From an uncultured Bacteroidales bacterium (GTDB taxonomy: Bacteria; Bacteroidota; Bacteroidia; Bacteroidales; FEN-979), in assembly GCA_903916595.1 (NCBI GenBank), contig CAIWXI010000040.1, positions 1-40,206 on the forward strand: a stretch of DNA of 40,206 nt. The letters run 5' to 3'. Numbering within the stretch: the first letter of the stretch is position 1; each line of letters opens with the position of its first letter. Under the pieces are notes generated by a model, which did no database searches, was not told the origin of the DNA, and saw only the letters and a program-made list of their open reading frames with translations. Shown one piece after another: positions 9,290-16,791 of this stretch. A program made the position numbers and the translations under genes.

Positions 9290-11896
9290 ATGAAAAAAGT
9301 AATACTGATACTGTTGTGCTTTTGCAGCCTTACGCTCTTTGCCCAGAAATCACAGGCCGACAAAAAGTTTAAACTGTACGAATACAGTGAAGCGATTCCT
9401 TTGTATAAACAATACCTCGAAAAATCGCCCAACGATTATGAGTCTGCCAGAAACCTGGCCCTGTCGTACAGGTATATCAACAATATTGCAGGCTCAATAG
9501 AAGCATACCGGAGTTTATTAAAACTGAAAGATGCAGTCCCCGAAGACTGCTTCGACCTGGTTCAGCTGTTAAGAATCAACGAAAATTTGCCGGAGGCCAG
9601 GCAATACGCTGTTCAGTACCAGCAGAAAAACGCGGGTGAAAAAGCCAATAACCTCATCCGCTCTCTTGATATGCATGATGAACTGATGTCGGGCAAAGAC
9701 AACTACAACGTCATCAATAAAACAGACCAATACCCTCAGTCGGTCTTCTCCCCGGTATACTACCAGGGAGGTCTTATGGTCACTGCAGAAAACCTCTCGG
9801 GAGCCAAAAGCGACTGGACCGGCAGGGGATATACCAAGCTGTTTCTTACCGATTTCAATTGCACTAAACTGCTTCCCGTTGCCACTGAACTGATGTCAAG
9901 ATTCAATGACGGCCCCGCTTCCGTTTCAAACAACGGAACTACGGTATATTATACAACCATCAATAAAAAGTCTATCCGCGAAGATGACGTCAATACCAGC
10001 AAACTGCAAATCTCGGCCGGGGTACTCAAAGACGACAAATGGCAGCCGGCTGATCTTTTTCCGTTCAATAATACCAGTTATAACCTGGCCCATCCTGCCT
10101 TGCGTGCCGATGGGAACATGCTGGTGTTTTCGTCGGATAAGCCTGGTGGAAAGGGCGGAATGGATTTGTATTATTGCTCAAAACTGCCCGACAACTCATG
10201 GTCTGAGCCTGTAAATATTTCTTTATTGAACACTGCGGAAAACGAAATATTTCCATCCTGGGATGTCTCGGGTAATTTATATTATGCATCCAACGGACTC
10301 CCTGGCCTCGGCGGACTGGATGTCTTCGTTTCGAAGAACGAAGGCATAAACTTTACAAGCCCGCTTAACCTGAAAGCGCCGGTAAACTCCAGCTACGATG
10401 ATTTTTCACTGATCACAAACAATAACATGGAAAGTGGTTTTATCTCTACAAACAGATTTGGCAGTCCGGAAACGGATGACATCGCATTCTTTTCTAGAAA
10501 AGAGATCCCTAAACCGGTTTTCAAACCCATGGTCAAGATAAACGTGGTGGATAAATACACCCTCACTCCCCTGCCCTATGTCTCGGTAACATTAAAAGAC
10601 GACAAGAACAACATCGTCTTCCAGGGAATGACCGATCCGAAAGGGGTTTTAATGGTTGAAGACCTGCCGCCCGGCAACTACCGGGTTCAGGGTATACTGA
10701 ATGATGTTACCACTACCATTGCAAACATTGGGAAAGAGGAATTCAGCAAGGAATTAATAGAAAAGACTATCACGCATAACGATCCCAGGTTTACTTTATC
10801 AGGAATAGTCACCAATGCCCACGACGACAAGCCGGTTGCAGGGGTAACTGTGAGCTGTAAGAATACTGATTTGAATAAAACGAGCAGCAAAATAACAGCT
10901 GCTGATGGCAAATTTTTCTTTCAGCTGGAACAGGCCAGTGATTTTAAAGTCAACGGGGAACTGAAGGGATGGCTGAGCAGTGAGGAGATCTATGCAACTA
11001 CCAAAGGACTGGACCGGAGCAAGGACTTGTACGTTAAGATAAAACTAAGTATGCAGCAACCGGCAGCAGGAGCGGTTATAAGGCTCGACAAGATCTATTA
11101 CGATTATGATAAAAGCAATATTAAAACCCGATCGGCCGAGGAACTGGACAGACTTGTGAAACTGATGAATGATTTTCCTGACATGAAAATTGAATTATCG
11201 TCTCATACCGACAGCAGGGGAAGCGATGCCTATAATCAGAAACTATCGCAAAGCCGCGCCAACTCAGCCGTAGCCTACATCCTGGGCAAAGGAATATCAA
11301 AAAGCCGGATTACTGCCGTCGGGTATGGAGAAACCAGGCTTGTGAACGGCTGTTCAAATGGAGTGAATTGTACCGAAGCCCAGCATCAGGAAAACCGCAG
11401 AACCGAGTTTGAGATTGTTTCCTGTCCGTCGTGCCCGAAGAGCTACCTGGTATCTTTCAATGACACTATCAATGGCGGATATGGTTATAAAGATCAGCAG
11501 GGGAAAGTGGTTATCGCTCCGGGAAAATACCCAATGGTTTTCACTGATACATTCAGGATCTATGCCTTTGTAGTGAATCCTGAAAAAGGTTTTGTGGCCA
11601 TCGACCGTCAGGAAAAAGTTTTATATGAAGTCTTTCCTTTTGATAACGGGCCCGATAATGTATCCGACGGACTTTTCAGGATAAAAGAGAACCATAAAAT
11701 CGGTTATGCTGATTCAGAGACCGGATTGGTTATAATAAAACCACAATTCGATTGTGCCTGGCCTTTTGAGAATGGGATTGCCAGGGTTAGTATCGATTGT
11801 AAAACCCTGACGAGCGGAGAACATTCAACCTGGAAAAGCGATCATTGGTTTTTTATTGACAAGAAGGGACGCCGGCAGACCGGAGGAAACCAATAA
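9290..11896 (+). CDS. PorE-like OmpA-family protein (TPR, PD40 propeller, CRD, OmpA) with WG-repeat tail
   Basis: An 868-residue envelope protein. The signal peptide is residues 1-18 (LTLFAQ). TPR-like helices occupy about 24-125, a PD40/WD40-like propeller about 200-395 (motifs such as PALRADGNMLVFSSDKPGGKGGMDLYY), and two carboxypeptidase-regulatory-like beta domains about 412-480 and 500-575. An OmpA peptidoglycan-binding domain is at about 595-712 (YYDYDKSNI ... SSHTDSRGSDAYNQKLSQSRA ... ENRRTEFEI). This order matches PorE, the T9SS protein that links the PorKLMN apparatus to peptidoglycan. Residues 716-868 are extra: WG-type repeats (GYKDQQGKVVIAPGKY, IGYADSETGLVIIKPQFDCAWPFENGIARV). It follows SprF by 11 bases. 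Many Bacteroidota carry several such proteins, so it may serve one cargo system rather than the core machine. Confidence 0.87.
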   Translation: MKKVILILLCFCSLTLFAQKSQADKKFKLYEYSEAIPLYKQYLEKSPNDYESARNLALSYRYINNIAGSIEAYRSLLKLKDAVPEDCFDLVQLLRINENLPEARQYAVQYQQKNAGEKANNLIRSLDMHDELMSGKDNYNVINKTDQYPQSVFSPVYYQGGLMVTAENLSGAKSDWTGRGYTKLFLTDFNCTKLLPVATELMSRFNDGPASVSNNGTTVYYTTINKKSIREDDVNTSKLQISAGVLKDDKWQPADLFPFNNTSYNLAHPALRADGNMLVFSSDKPGGKGGMDLYYCSKLPDNSWSEPVNISLLNTAENEIFPSWDVSGNLYYASNGLPGLGGLDVFVSKNEGINFTSPLNLKAPVNSSYDDFSLITNNNMESGFISTNRFGSPETDDIAFFSRKEIPKPVFKPMVKINVVDKYTLTPLPYVSVTLKDDKNNIVFQGMTDPKGVLMVEDLPPGNYRVQGILNDVTTTIANIGKEEFSKELIEKTITHNDPRFTLSGIVTNAHDDKPVAGVTVSCKNTDLNKTSSKITAADGKFFFQLEQASDFKVNGELKGWLSSEEIYATTKGLDRSKDLYVKIKLSMQQPAAGAVIRLDKIYYDYDKSNIKTRSAEELDRLVKLMNDFPDMKIELSSHTDSRGSDAYNQKLSQSRANSAVAYILGKGISKSRITAVGYGETRLVNGCSNGVNCTEAQHQENRRTEFEIVSCPSCPKSYLVSFNDTINGGYGYKDQQGKVVIAPGKYPMVFTDTFRIYAFVVNPEKGFVAIDRQEKVLYEVFPFDNGPDNVSDGLFRIKENHKIGYADSETGLVIIKPQFDCAWPFENGIARVSIDCKTLTSGEHSTWKSDHWFFIDKKGRRQTGGNQ

Positions 11897-11901
11897 AGTG
11901 A

Positions 11902-11909
11902 TAACTTTG
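11902..11909 (+). promoter_or_regulatory. -7 promoter element (TAACTTTG) of the fluoride channel gene
   Basis: TAACTTTG matches TAnnTTTG and ends 5 nt before the crcB ATG. No TTG is visible at the expected -33 distance, so only half of the signal is present. If used, the mRNA would have almost no leader. Confidence 0.4.
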
Positions 11910-11914
11910 CCCTC

Positions 11915-12295
11915 ATGTTCAGGTTGATTTTCGTTATTGGCACGGGAAGCTTTGCAGGAGGAGTTGCAAGGTTTTTATTATCCCGGTTTATTCACAGCCA
12001 TGCCCATACCGGCTTTCCACTGGGGACCATGATTGTAAACATTGCAGGATGTTTGCTGATAGGTGTTATTTTTGGCATTTCCGAGAGAAGTGATATTCTG
12101 AGCCCGGAGGTACGGATGTTCCTCACGGTTGGTTTTTGCGGCGGATTTACCACTTTCTCAGCCTTCGCCTATGAAAATATTGCGATGCTCAAAGACGGGA
12201 ACTTCCTGTATTTTTCTCTCTATACAGGCCTGAGTGTTTTTCTTGGGCTCCTGGCTGTTAATATGGGCAATCTCTTCATTCAGAAAATACTGTAA
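11915..12295 (+). CDS. crcB: Fluoride ion channel CrcB/FluC
   Basis: A 126-residue, four-helix inner-membrane protein that exports fluoride as a dual-topology dimer. It has the family signature GTMIVNIAGC in helix 2, with the conserved asparagine, and GFCGGFTTFSAFAYE in helix 3, carrying the phenylalanine/threonine/serine track of the pore. Length is typical. It begins 18 bases after the PorE-like gene but has its own TAACTTTG element 5 nt before the ATG. I see no fluoride riboswitch upstream, as there is no room for one. It converges on the phospholipase-like gene with only 4 bases between the stop codons. Confidence 0.95.
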   Translation: MFRLIFVIGTGSFAGGVARFLLSRFIHSHAHTGFPLGTMIVNIAGCLLIGVIFGISERSDILSPEVRMFLTVGFCGGFTTFSAFAYENIAMLKDGNFLYFSLYTGLSVFLGLLAVNMGNLFIQKIL

Positions 12296-12299
12296 ACTC

Positions 12300-14204
12300 T
12301 CAGCGCTTCGGTTGTCTTGAAAAATAATATCTCCAGTCAAAGGCAAGTCTTATTCCCGCCGTCCAGATAGTCTTGACTTTAGGACCTGGCTGATTTGCAG
12401 GAGCTATCACCTTTACTTTACCCGGGATATCAAATCCGCCGAATACCTGTATTACGAGACTTGCGGTCTGATTGGAAGAAAAACTATGAAACGGCCTGTA
12501 TTCCACGATCGGGAATTCCAACTGAACTGACCGCATTGAAACCAGTACCTGGTCTGGATCATCTTCGCTGCTGATTGGAAAAATGAGCCTGTCGGGTGCT
12601 AGAGGAAAGCCATAAAGATAAACACCTACTTCGCGGCCCAGGATAAACTGAAATCTTCCAATAGAGGTAACCATTCCCGACTGCCAGGGAAGCAATCCGC
12701 CATTACTGGCCGTGGTGACCATTTTCGTGGCGGCTGCCGGAGCGAACAGATAGAGAAAGGGAGCTACGATAAGAAGGTCTCCTGGAATAAGGAAGTATGG
12801 CAATCGAAGACGCGCATAGATGGCATCCCTCGAGGGTATGGCTGATGTCATGGCTCCAAACTGCTTCAGCGAAGGGTCGGTTGCAAACTTCATGGTTGAT
12901 GCCCCATCCTGTCTCCACCCGAGATCGAGAAACACCAGTCCGTCGCCTGCTTCATTCAGTACTCCTTCAAGTCCGAGTCCGATTCGCAAAGCAATCTCCA
13001 TGCTGATAATAGCTCCGGCATCATTCTGGTGGCTGTCAAAACCGCTGAACACAGCGGAACCCCTGCCGGCGGCGGTAAGTCCAATGAATGGACCAACTTC
13101 TGCACGAAAGCGGGGAAGCTCTCCGAGACCTGTTGCCAGGCCGGGAACAGGTGTTGAAGCAAGTATTCCTTTGAGCATCACGCTCACCGTTGTGTCAAGG
13201 ATACGCGAAGGCATCACGCTGTTTTTACAGACATTGAATGTATCAGCCCCCGCAGCGAGGTCTTCCGCTGTATTAAACAGCGTTTTGCCCGATCCGCTTG
13301 CAGCGTCGAGAACCTCCGTAAGGCTTTTCAGTACAGTCAGCGAAGCTCTTTCAGCATCTTCAGGTCTCATAAAGGCATCTCCCATCAAAATGAGCTTTTC
13401 ACCAGCCCAGGTCGACACCTCCAGTCCTCTTTCATCGTAATAATCATGTGTGCCCTTGCGCTGGGCTGCATTCCCCCAGGTACCTGAAACGTGGCCCGAT
13501 GCGAACATGTCCTCCAGAAAATGAATGGCGAAAGCCTCATCGGCCAGAGCCGATAAAATGAGAGCCGAACGCTGATCAGTGTTCATTGAGTCATGTGCAA
13601 ACTTCTGTGCTTTGAGCAAGGCGCTGAAATGGAACCAACTGTAGGTTCCCATGGCATTCAACCCGGCTCCCTGCTTGAAACAGGCTGTAAAATATTGGTC
13701 TGCCGTAGTATTTACATCCGGCCGCGCAAGCATAAAATGAACATTGTTGGAACCAGCCCTGGTCACATATTCAGGGTCTACCCTGAAAAGCTTAAGATCG
13801 GAATCCCTGAGTTTGTTCGTAAGTTCGCTCCTGTCGCGCGAGCGGGCAATGCCAACTTTCAGCTCCGCCGCAACACCGGCCACCTTCAGTATCCAGTCCG
13901 TTTCAAGGACATTATACAGCAGATTGGCAGGAGATGTGGAATGATCACCACCGATACCAGGCCAGGCGGAATAATCAAGGGTTTTCGGATTATAGTTAAC
14001 CGAAGTATCAATTGGGAGGACAAATAGCCTTGATTCGTGGCCCCTGCGCGCTAAAGCCCACAGCCGGTCAAGCTCGGCACGGTGGGCCGGATCAAGTTTC
14101 TGAATGGCGAGCATCAGAATATCCCTGTGCTCGGGATAGATCCAGGCAAAGCTGCGAAGATTAAAAGCAGTCAGTAAAAGCAGGAGCAGTATTACTTTTT
14201 TCAT
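12300..14204 (-). CDS. Exported zinc phospholipase C / S1-P1 nuclease-fold protein with long C-terminal extension
   Basis: A 634-residue protein. The signal peptide (MKKVILLLLLLTAFNLRSFA) is predicted to be cut before Trp21, giving a mature N-terminal W-x4-H (Trp21, His26). In P1 nuclease the mature Trp1 and His6, and in bacterial phospholipase C Trp1, are zinc ligands. Further ligand-like residues have matching spacing: His228-x3-Asp232-x5-His238 (HFLEDMFASGH) and His253-x3-Asp257 (HDYYD). Asp87/His88 and His156 are candidates for the remaining ligands. The trinuclear zinc site therefore looks intact. Residues about 300-634 lie outside that fold; they are glycine- and aromatic-rich with amphipathic strands and end FDWRYYF..., suggesting an outer-membrane beta-barrel or other beta domain. 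Whether the substrate is phospholipid or nucleic acid cannot be told. Expression is divergent from the cytochrome b gene. Confidence 0.72.
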   Translation of the reverse strand: MKKVILLLLLLTAFNLRSFAWIYPEHRDILMLAIQKLDPAHRAELDRLWALARRGHESRLFVLPIDTSVNYNPKTLDYSAWPGIGGDHSTSPANLLYNVLETDWILKVAGVAAELKVGIARSRDRSELTNKLRDSDLKLFRVDPEYVTRAGSNNVHFMLARPDVNTTADQYFTACFKQGAGLNAMGTYSWFHFSALLKAQKFAHDSMNTDQRSALILSALADEAFAIHFLEDMFASGHVSGTWGNAAQRKGTHDYYDERGLEVSTWAGEKLILMGDAFMRPEDAERASLTVLKSLTEVLDAASGSGKTLFNTAEDLAAGADTFNVCKNSVMPSRILDTTVSVMLKGILASTPVPGLATGLGELPRFRAEVGPFIGLTAAGRGSAVFSGFDSHQNDAGAIISMEIALRIGLGLEGVLNEAGDGLVFLDLGWRQDGASTMKFATDPSLKQFGAMTSAIPSRDAIYARLRLPYFLIPGDLLIVAPFLYLFAPAAATKMVTTASNGGLLPWQSGMVTSIGRFQFILGREVGVYLYGFPLAPDRLIFPISSEDDPDQVLVSMRSVQLEFPIVEYRPFHSFSSNQTASLVIQVFGGFDIPGKVKVIAPANQPGPKVKTIWTAGIRLAFDWRYYFSRQPKR

Positions 14205-14272
14205 GTCAGTATTATTGTCGTCTGTTTTTCAGGAGTTAAAAATAAGAATTTCCAGTATACCGCGAATCTTAT

Positions 14273-14280
14273 TATTTTTG
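14273..14280 (+). promoter_or_regulatory. -7 promoter element (TATTTTTG) of the cytochrome b gene
   Basis: TATTTTTG fits TAnnTTTG and ends 5 nt before the preferred ATG at 14286. A -33 TTG is not clear. The spacing points to a leaderless or nearly leaderless mRNA. Confidence 0.42.
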
Positions 14281-14285
14281 TGGCC

Positions 14286-14996
14286 ATGAAAACATATATC
14301 TGGACTTTGCCTACAAGGATATTTCACTGGCTGCTTGCCATCAGCTTCGCTCTTGCTTTTATCTTAGGTGGCGAAGAGGACTTCCTGAGGTTGCATATCG
14401 CCCTTGGCTCCTTTGCCGGAGTACTGGTGCTGTTTCGAATCATCCAGGGCTTCAACGGGCCCCTGTATGCAAGGTTTCGCGATTTTCCGGTCTCAGTTAA
14501 GGCTTTAACATTATTTTTCACCAACATGAAAATGAGCAAGTCTGAACATCCCGGGCATAACCCCATGGCCTCAGTCATCATGCTCTCAATCTTATTAGTT
14601 GCATTGATTTCCGCCATCTCAGGGATACTGCTGTCGGCATCTGAAGGAACAGGAATATTCGGAATTACCTTATCAGTATCGTACAAGGAAACTTTTGAAG
14701 AGTTGCATGATGTGGTTGTTCATCTAATGTTAATACTGGTTGTCATACATCTCACCGGGATCCTTGCTGATACCGTTTTACATTATGCCCAAGGCACCTT
14801 GTTCTCGATGTTCACAGGATATAAAAACATAAAGGCGGAAAATGCCAGCCTCACCCCGGCACAAAAAGTCTTTTCAATATTCTGGATCCTAATACCCCTG
14901 CTGACATTTTTTTATATAATGTTATATCAGCCGGTCCCTAAGGGAGATAAAGAAAAAACAGAAGAGGTAAAAGAAAAAGGAGAATCTGATGATTGA
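14286..14996 (+). CDS. Cytochrome b561 / hydrogenase-type cytochrome b membrane protein
   Basis: A 236-residue inner-membrane protein with four predicted helices and heme-ligand-type histidines. The N terminus MKTYIWTLPTRIFHWLLAIS has the FHW signature of the Ni/Fe-hydrogenase b-type cytochrome family. Histidines in LRLHIALGSFAG, LHDVVVHLMLILVVIHLTG and ADTVLHYA are candidates for two b hemes. A fifth helix (FSIFWILIPLLTFFYIML) is followed by a Lys/Glu-rich cytoplasmic tail. I chose ATG 14286 rather than GTG 14280, because the GTG overlaps the promoter element. The physiological redox partner is unknown, since no hydrogenase or dehydrogenase subunit lies nearby. The gene overlaps the cation transporter start by 8 bases, so translation is probably coupled. 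Confidence 0.8.
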   Translation: MKTYIWTLPTRIFHWLLAISFALAFILGGEEDFLRLHIALGSFAGVLVLFRIIQGFNGPLYARFRDFPVSVKALTLFFTNMKMSKSEHPGHNPMASVIMLSILLVALISAISGILLSASEGTGIFGITLSVSYKETFEELHDVVVHLMLILVVIHLTGILADTVLHYAQGTLFSMFTGYKNIKAENASLTPAQKVFSIFWILIPLLTFFYIMLYQPVPKGDKEKTEEVKEKGESDD

Positions 14997-15891
14997 AAAT
15001 AATAAAATGGAACAGGAGAAACAAAGGGTTGCCGGCCTTTCCGTCATTGCAGCCTTTCTTCTTACTTCTTTTAAACTTGTGATCGGTTTGATGACAGGAA
15101 GTCTTGGGCTTCTGTCGGAAGCATTACATTCGGGACTTGACCTCTTTGCTGCAGTGATCACCTGGTTCTCGGTAAGAATCTCCGACAAGCCTCCCGACAA
15201 GGAGCATCCATACGGCCATGGCAAGATCGAGAATTTCTCGGCCCTGGTAGAGACTTTTCTTTTACTCATCACCTGTGCATGGATCGTGTACGAAGCAGTT
15301 AAACGGCTGAGCAGCGGAGATACTCATATCGAAGTCAACGTATTCAGTTACATCGTGGTAGTAACTTCCATCGTGATTGATATCACACGCTCCAGAGCCC
15401 TTTATCGTGTAGCACGCAAATACAACAGCCAGGCCCTTGAAGCCGATGCCCTTCATTTCTCAACCGATATCTGGAGTTCGGCGGTAGTGTTACTCGGACT
15501 TATATTGGCCCATTTTGGCTGGTTTTTCGCCGACTCCGTTGCAGCGCTCGCGGTGGCCCTGATCGTGCTGGGAGTCTCGTACAGACTGGGAAAGCGTGCA
15601 GTCGACGTATTGCTCGACCGCAGTCCGGCTTCCGTTGTAGCAAGCGTGGAATCGGTTCTAAGCCAGGCCCAGGGGATCCTCAGGTATCATGACCTCAAAG
15701 TAAGGTCGGCCGGAGCGGAAAATTTCATCGAAGTCACTATCCATGTCGAAGCCGGACTAAGTCTGGAGCTGGCACACGAAATTTCTCACAGAATTGAAAA
15801 CCAGATCATCAAAGCCTTGCCAAGGTCTTTTGTCCATGTTCACATTGAGCCTGACAAACACCAGCCCGAAAAAATCGAAAAAGAGGAATAA
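14989..15891 (+). CDS. Cation diffusion facilitator (CDF) family metal efflux transporter
   Basis: A 300-residue inner-membrane proton/divalent-metal antiporter, six helices plus a cytoplasmic C-terminal dimerisation domain. The transport-site motifs are present: His47-x3-Asp51 in helix 2 (HSGLD) and His156-x3-Asp160 in helix 5 (HFSTD), the H-D/H-D pattern usually associated with zinc (and sometimes cadmium) selectivity. The HPYGHGKIE signature is at 73-81. The C-terminal domain (VRSAGAENFIEVTIHVEAG ... HVHIEPD) has the usual ferredoxin-like pattern. A second ATG at codon 7 is an alternative start. It overlaps the cytochrome gene by 8 bases, and its TAA is followed directly by the oppositely oriented pdxH stop with no bases between. 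Confidence 0.92.
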   Translation: MIENNKMEQEKQRVAGLSVIAAFLLTSFKLVIGLMTGSLGLLSEALHSGLDLFAAVITWFSVRISDKPPDKEHPYGHGKIENFSALVETFLLLITCAWIVYEAVKRLSSGDTHIEVNVFSYIVVVTSIVIDITRSRALYRVARKYNSQALEADALHFSTDIWSSAVVLLGLILAHFGWFFADSVAALAVALIVLGVSYRLGKRAVDVLLDRSPASVVASVESVLSQAQGILRYHDLKVRSAGAENFIEVTIHVEAGLSLELAHEISHRIENQIIKALPRSFVHVHIEPDKHQPEKIEKEE

Positions 15892-16473
15892 TCAGGGTGC
15901 CAGCCTTTCGATGATCCATCCCGATTTTATTTTGCGGTACTGAATCCTGTCGTGAAGGCGGTTCTCCCTGCCTGTCCAAAACTCAAACCGGTTTGGAATC
16001 AGCATATAACCTCCCCAGTTGGCAGGCCTTTCCGGATCTCCTGAACCAAGATCGTTTGAAAACGATTCATGCATGGCTTCGAGGAAAAGCCGGTCGGGGA
16101 TCACCGAACTCTGAGGTGAGATGCTCGCACTGATACGGCTTCCCAGGGGGCGGGAATGAAAATAATCATCCGATAATTTTGCCGCTACTTTTTTAATTTT
16201 GCCTTCCATTCTTACCTGAAGATACAGTCCCGGCCAGTAAAACAGCAGCGCGGCATACCGGTTTGAACGGAGATGCATGGCTTTCCGGCTTTCGAAATTC
16301 GTAAAAAAATAAAACCCATCAGGCTTTATATCCCTGAACAGTACCATTCTCACCGAAGGCCTACCCTTGTCATCCGCAGTAGCTAAAGCCATAGCTTCAG
16401 GTTCATGCCCGCCATTTTGTTTTGCCAGTTCAAACCACAATCTGAACTGCTTCATGGGGTCTTTATGCATCAT
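15892..16473 (-). CDS. pdxH: Pyridoxamine 5'-phosphate oxidase
   Basis: A 193-residue FMN-dependent oxidase that makes pyridoxal 5'-phosphate from pyridoxine or pyridoxamine 5'-phosphate in the cytosol. Recognisable blocks are GRPSVRMVLFRDIKPDGFYFFTNFESRK (FMN binding), FYWPGLYLQVRMEGKIKK, SRPLGSRISASISPQSSVI, and the conserved C-terminal RLHDRIQYR ... IERLAP. It is about 20 residues shorter at the N terminus than E. coli PdxH. ATG codons at 16473, 16470 and 16455 compete. A TAATTTTG element ends 4 nt before the first, so either a leaderless start there or initiation at MKQF (16455) is plausible. The promoter region is shared, in the opposite direction, with the CDGSH gene. Confidence 0.94.
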   Translation of the reverse strand: MMHKDPMKQFRLWFELAKQNGGHEPEAMALATADDKGRPSVRMVLFRDIKPDGFYFFTNFESRKAMHLRSNRYAALLFYWPGLYLQVRMEGKIKKVAAKLSDDYFHSRPLGSRISASISPQSSVIPDRLFLEAMHESFSNDLGSGDPERPANWGGYMLIPNRFEFWTGRENRLHDRIQYRKIKSGWIIERLAP

Positions 16474-16502
16474 TGAACAAAATTAATTATTTCCTATCTT
16501 TA
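16473..16502 (+). promoter_or_regulatory. Promoter of the CDGSH gene (overlaps divergent pdxH promoter)
   Basis: TTG at 16473-16475, 19-base spacer, TATCTTTA at 16495-16502 (one mismatch to TAnnTTTG). The start codon at 16523 lies about 20 nt downstream. It may also serve the pnt genes, because no separate promoter is visible before pntAA. Confidence 0.45.
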
Positions 16503-16507
16503 CCGCA
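16478..16507 (-). promoter_or_regulatory. Promoter of pdxH (overlaps divergent CDGSH promoter)
   Basis: Reading the minus strand: TTG at 16507-16505, 19-base spacer, TAATTTTG at 16485-16478. The first pdxH ATG begins 4 nt later. The two opposing promoters occupy the same 35 bases, so polymerase binding in one direction should exclude the other. Confidence 0.55.
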
Positions 16508-16522
16508 AATTATAATTTCCTT

Positions 16523-16762
16523 ATGGCGGATAATTTTACTGATGAAGGCAGGCAGGATACTGCTATAGAAAATGCTCCGGCGACCAGCATCCGGATCCTT
16601 AAAAACGGGCCGGCCGTGATCCGCGGCAATTTCACTATCACCGGCGCCGACGGCGAACCGCTGAGCCTTGACCGGCCTATTGCTTCGATCTGCCGCTGCG
16701 GAAGTTCAAAGAAAAAGCCGTTCTGCGACGGGTCACATATTAAATCGGGGTTCACAGACTAA
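16523..16762 (+). CDS. CDGSH-type iron-sulfur protein
   Basis: A 79-residue cytosolic protein with a single CDGSH zinc-finger-like domain binding one [2Fe-2S] cluster through three cysteines and one histidine. The ligands are all present: Cys57, Cys59, Cys68 and His72 in CRCGSSKKKPFCDGSH. The N-terminal half (IRILKNGPAVIRGNFTITGADG) is the beta-strand segment seen in stand-alone bacterial members that precede the cluster motif. There is no membrane anchor, unlike mitoNEET. The role of bacterial CDGSH proteins is not settled; redox or cluster transfer functions have been proposed. It is 29 bases upstream of pntAA and may be cotranscribed with it. Confidence 0.88.
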   Translation: MADNFTDEGRQDTAIENAPATSIRILKNGPAVIRGNFTITGADGEPLSLDRPIASICRCGSSKKKPFCDGSHIKSGFTD

Positions 16763-16791
16763 AATTTTAATCTGAATAACAAAAAAATCGT

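Noticed and set aside
11897-11914. Fluoride riboswitch upstream of crcB
   Set aside because: Only 18 bases separate crcB from the previous stop, too short for the known riboswitch, and the preceding sequence is coding.
12820-13440. A 206-codon plus-strand open frame opposite the phospholipase-like gene
   Set aside because: It is fully antisense to a gene with an intact zinc-site motif set and a signal peptide; its translation is proline/serine/arginine-rich without any recognisable domain, as expected of a shadow frame.
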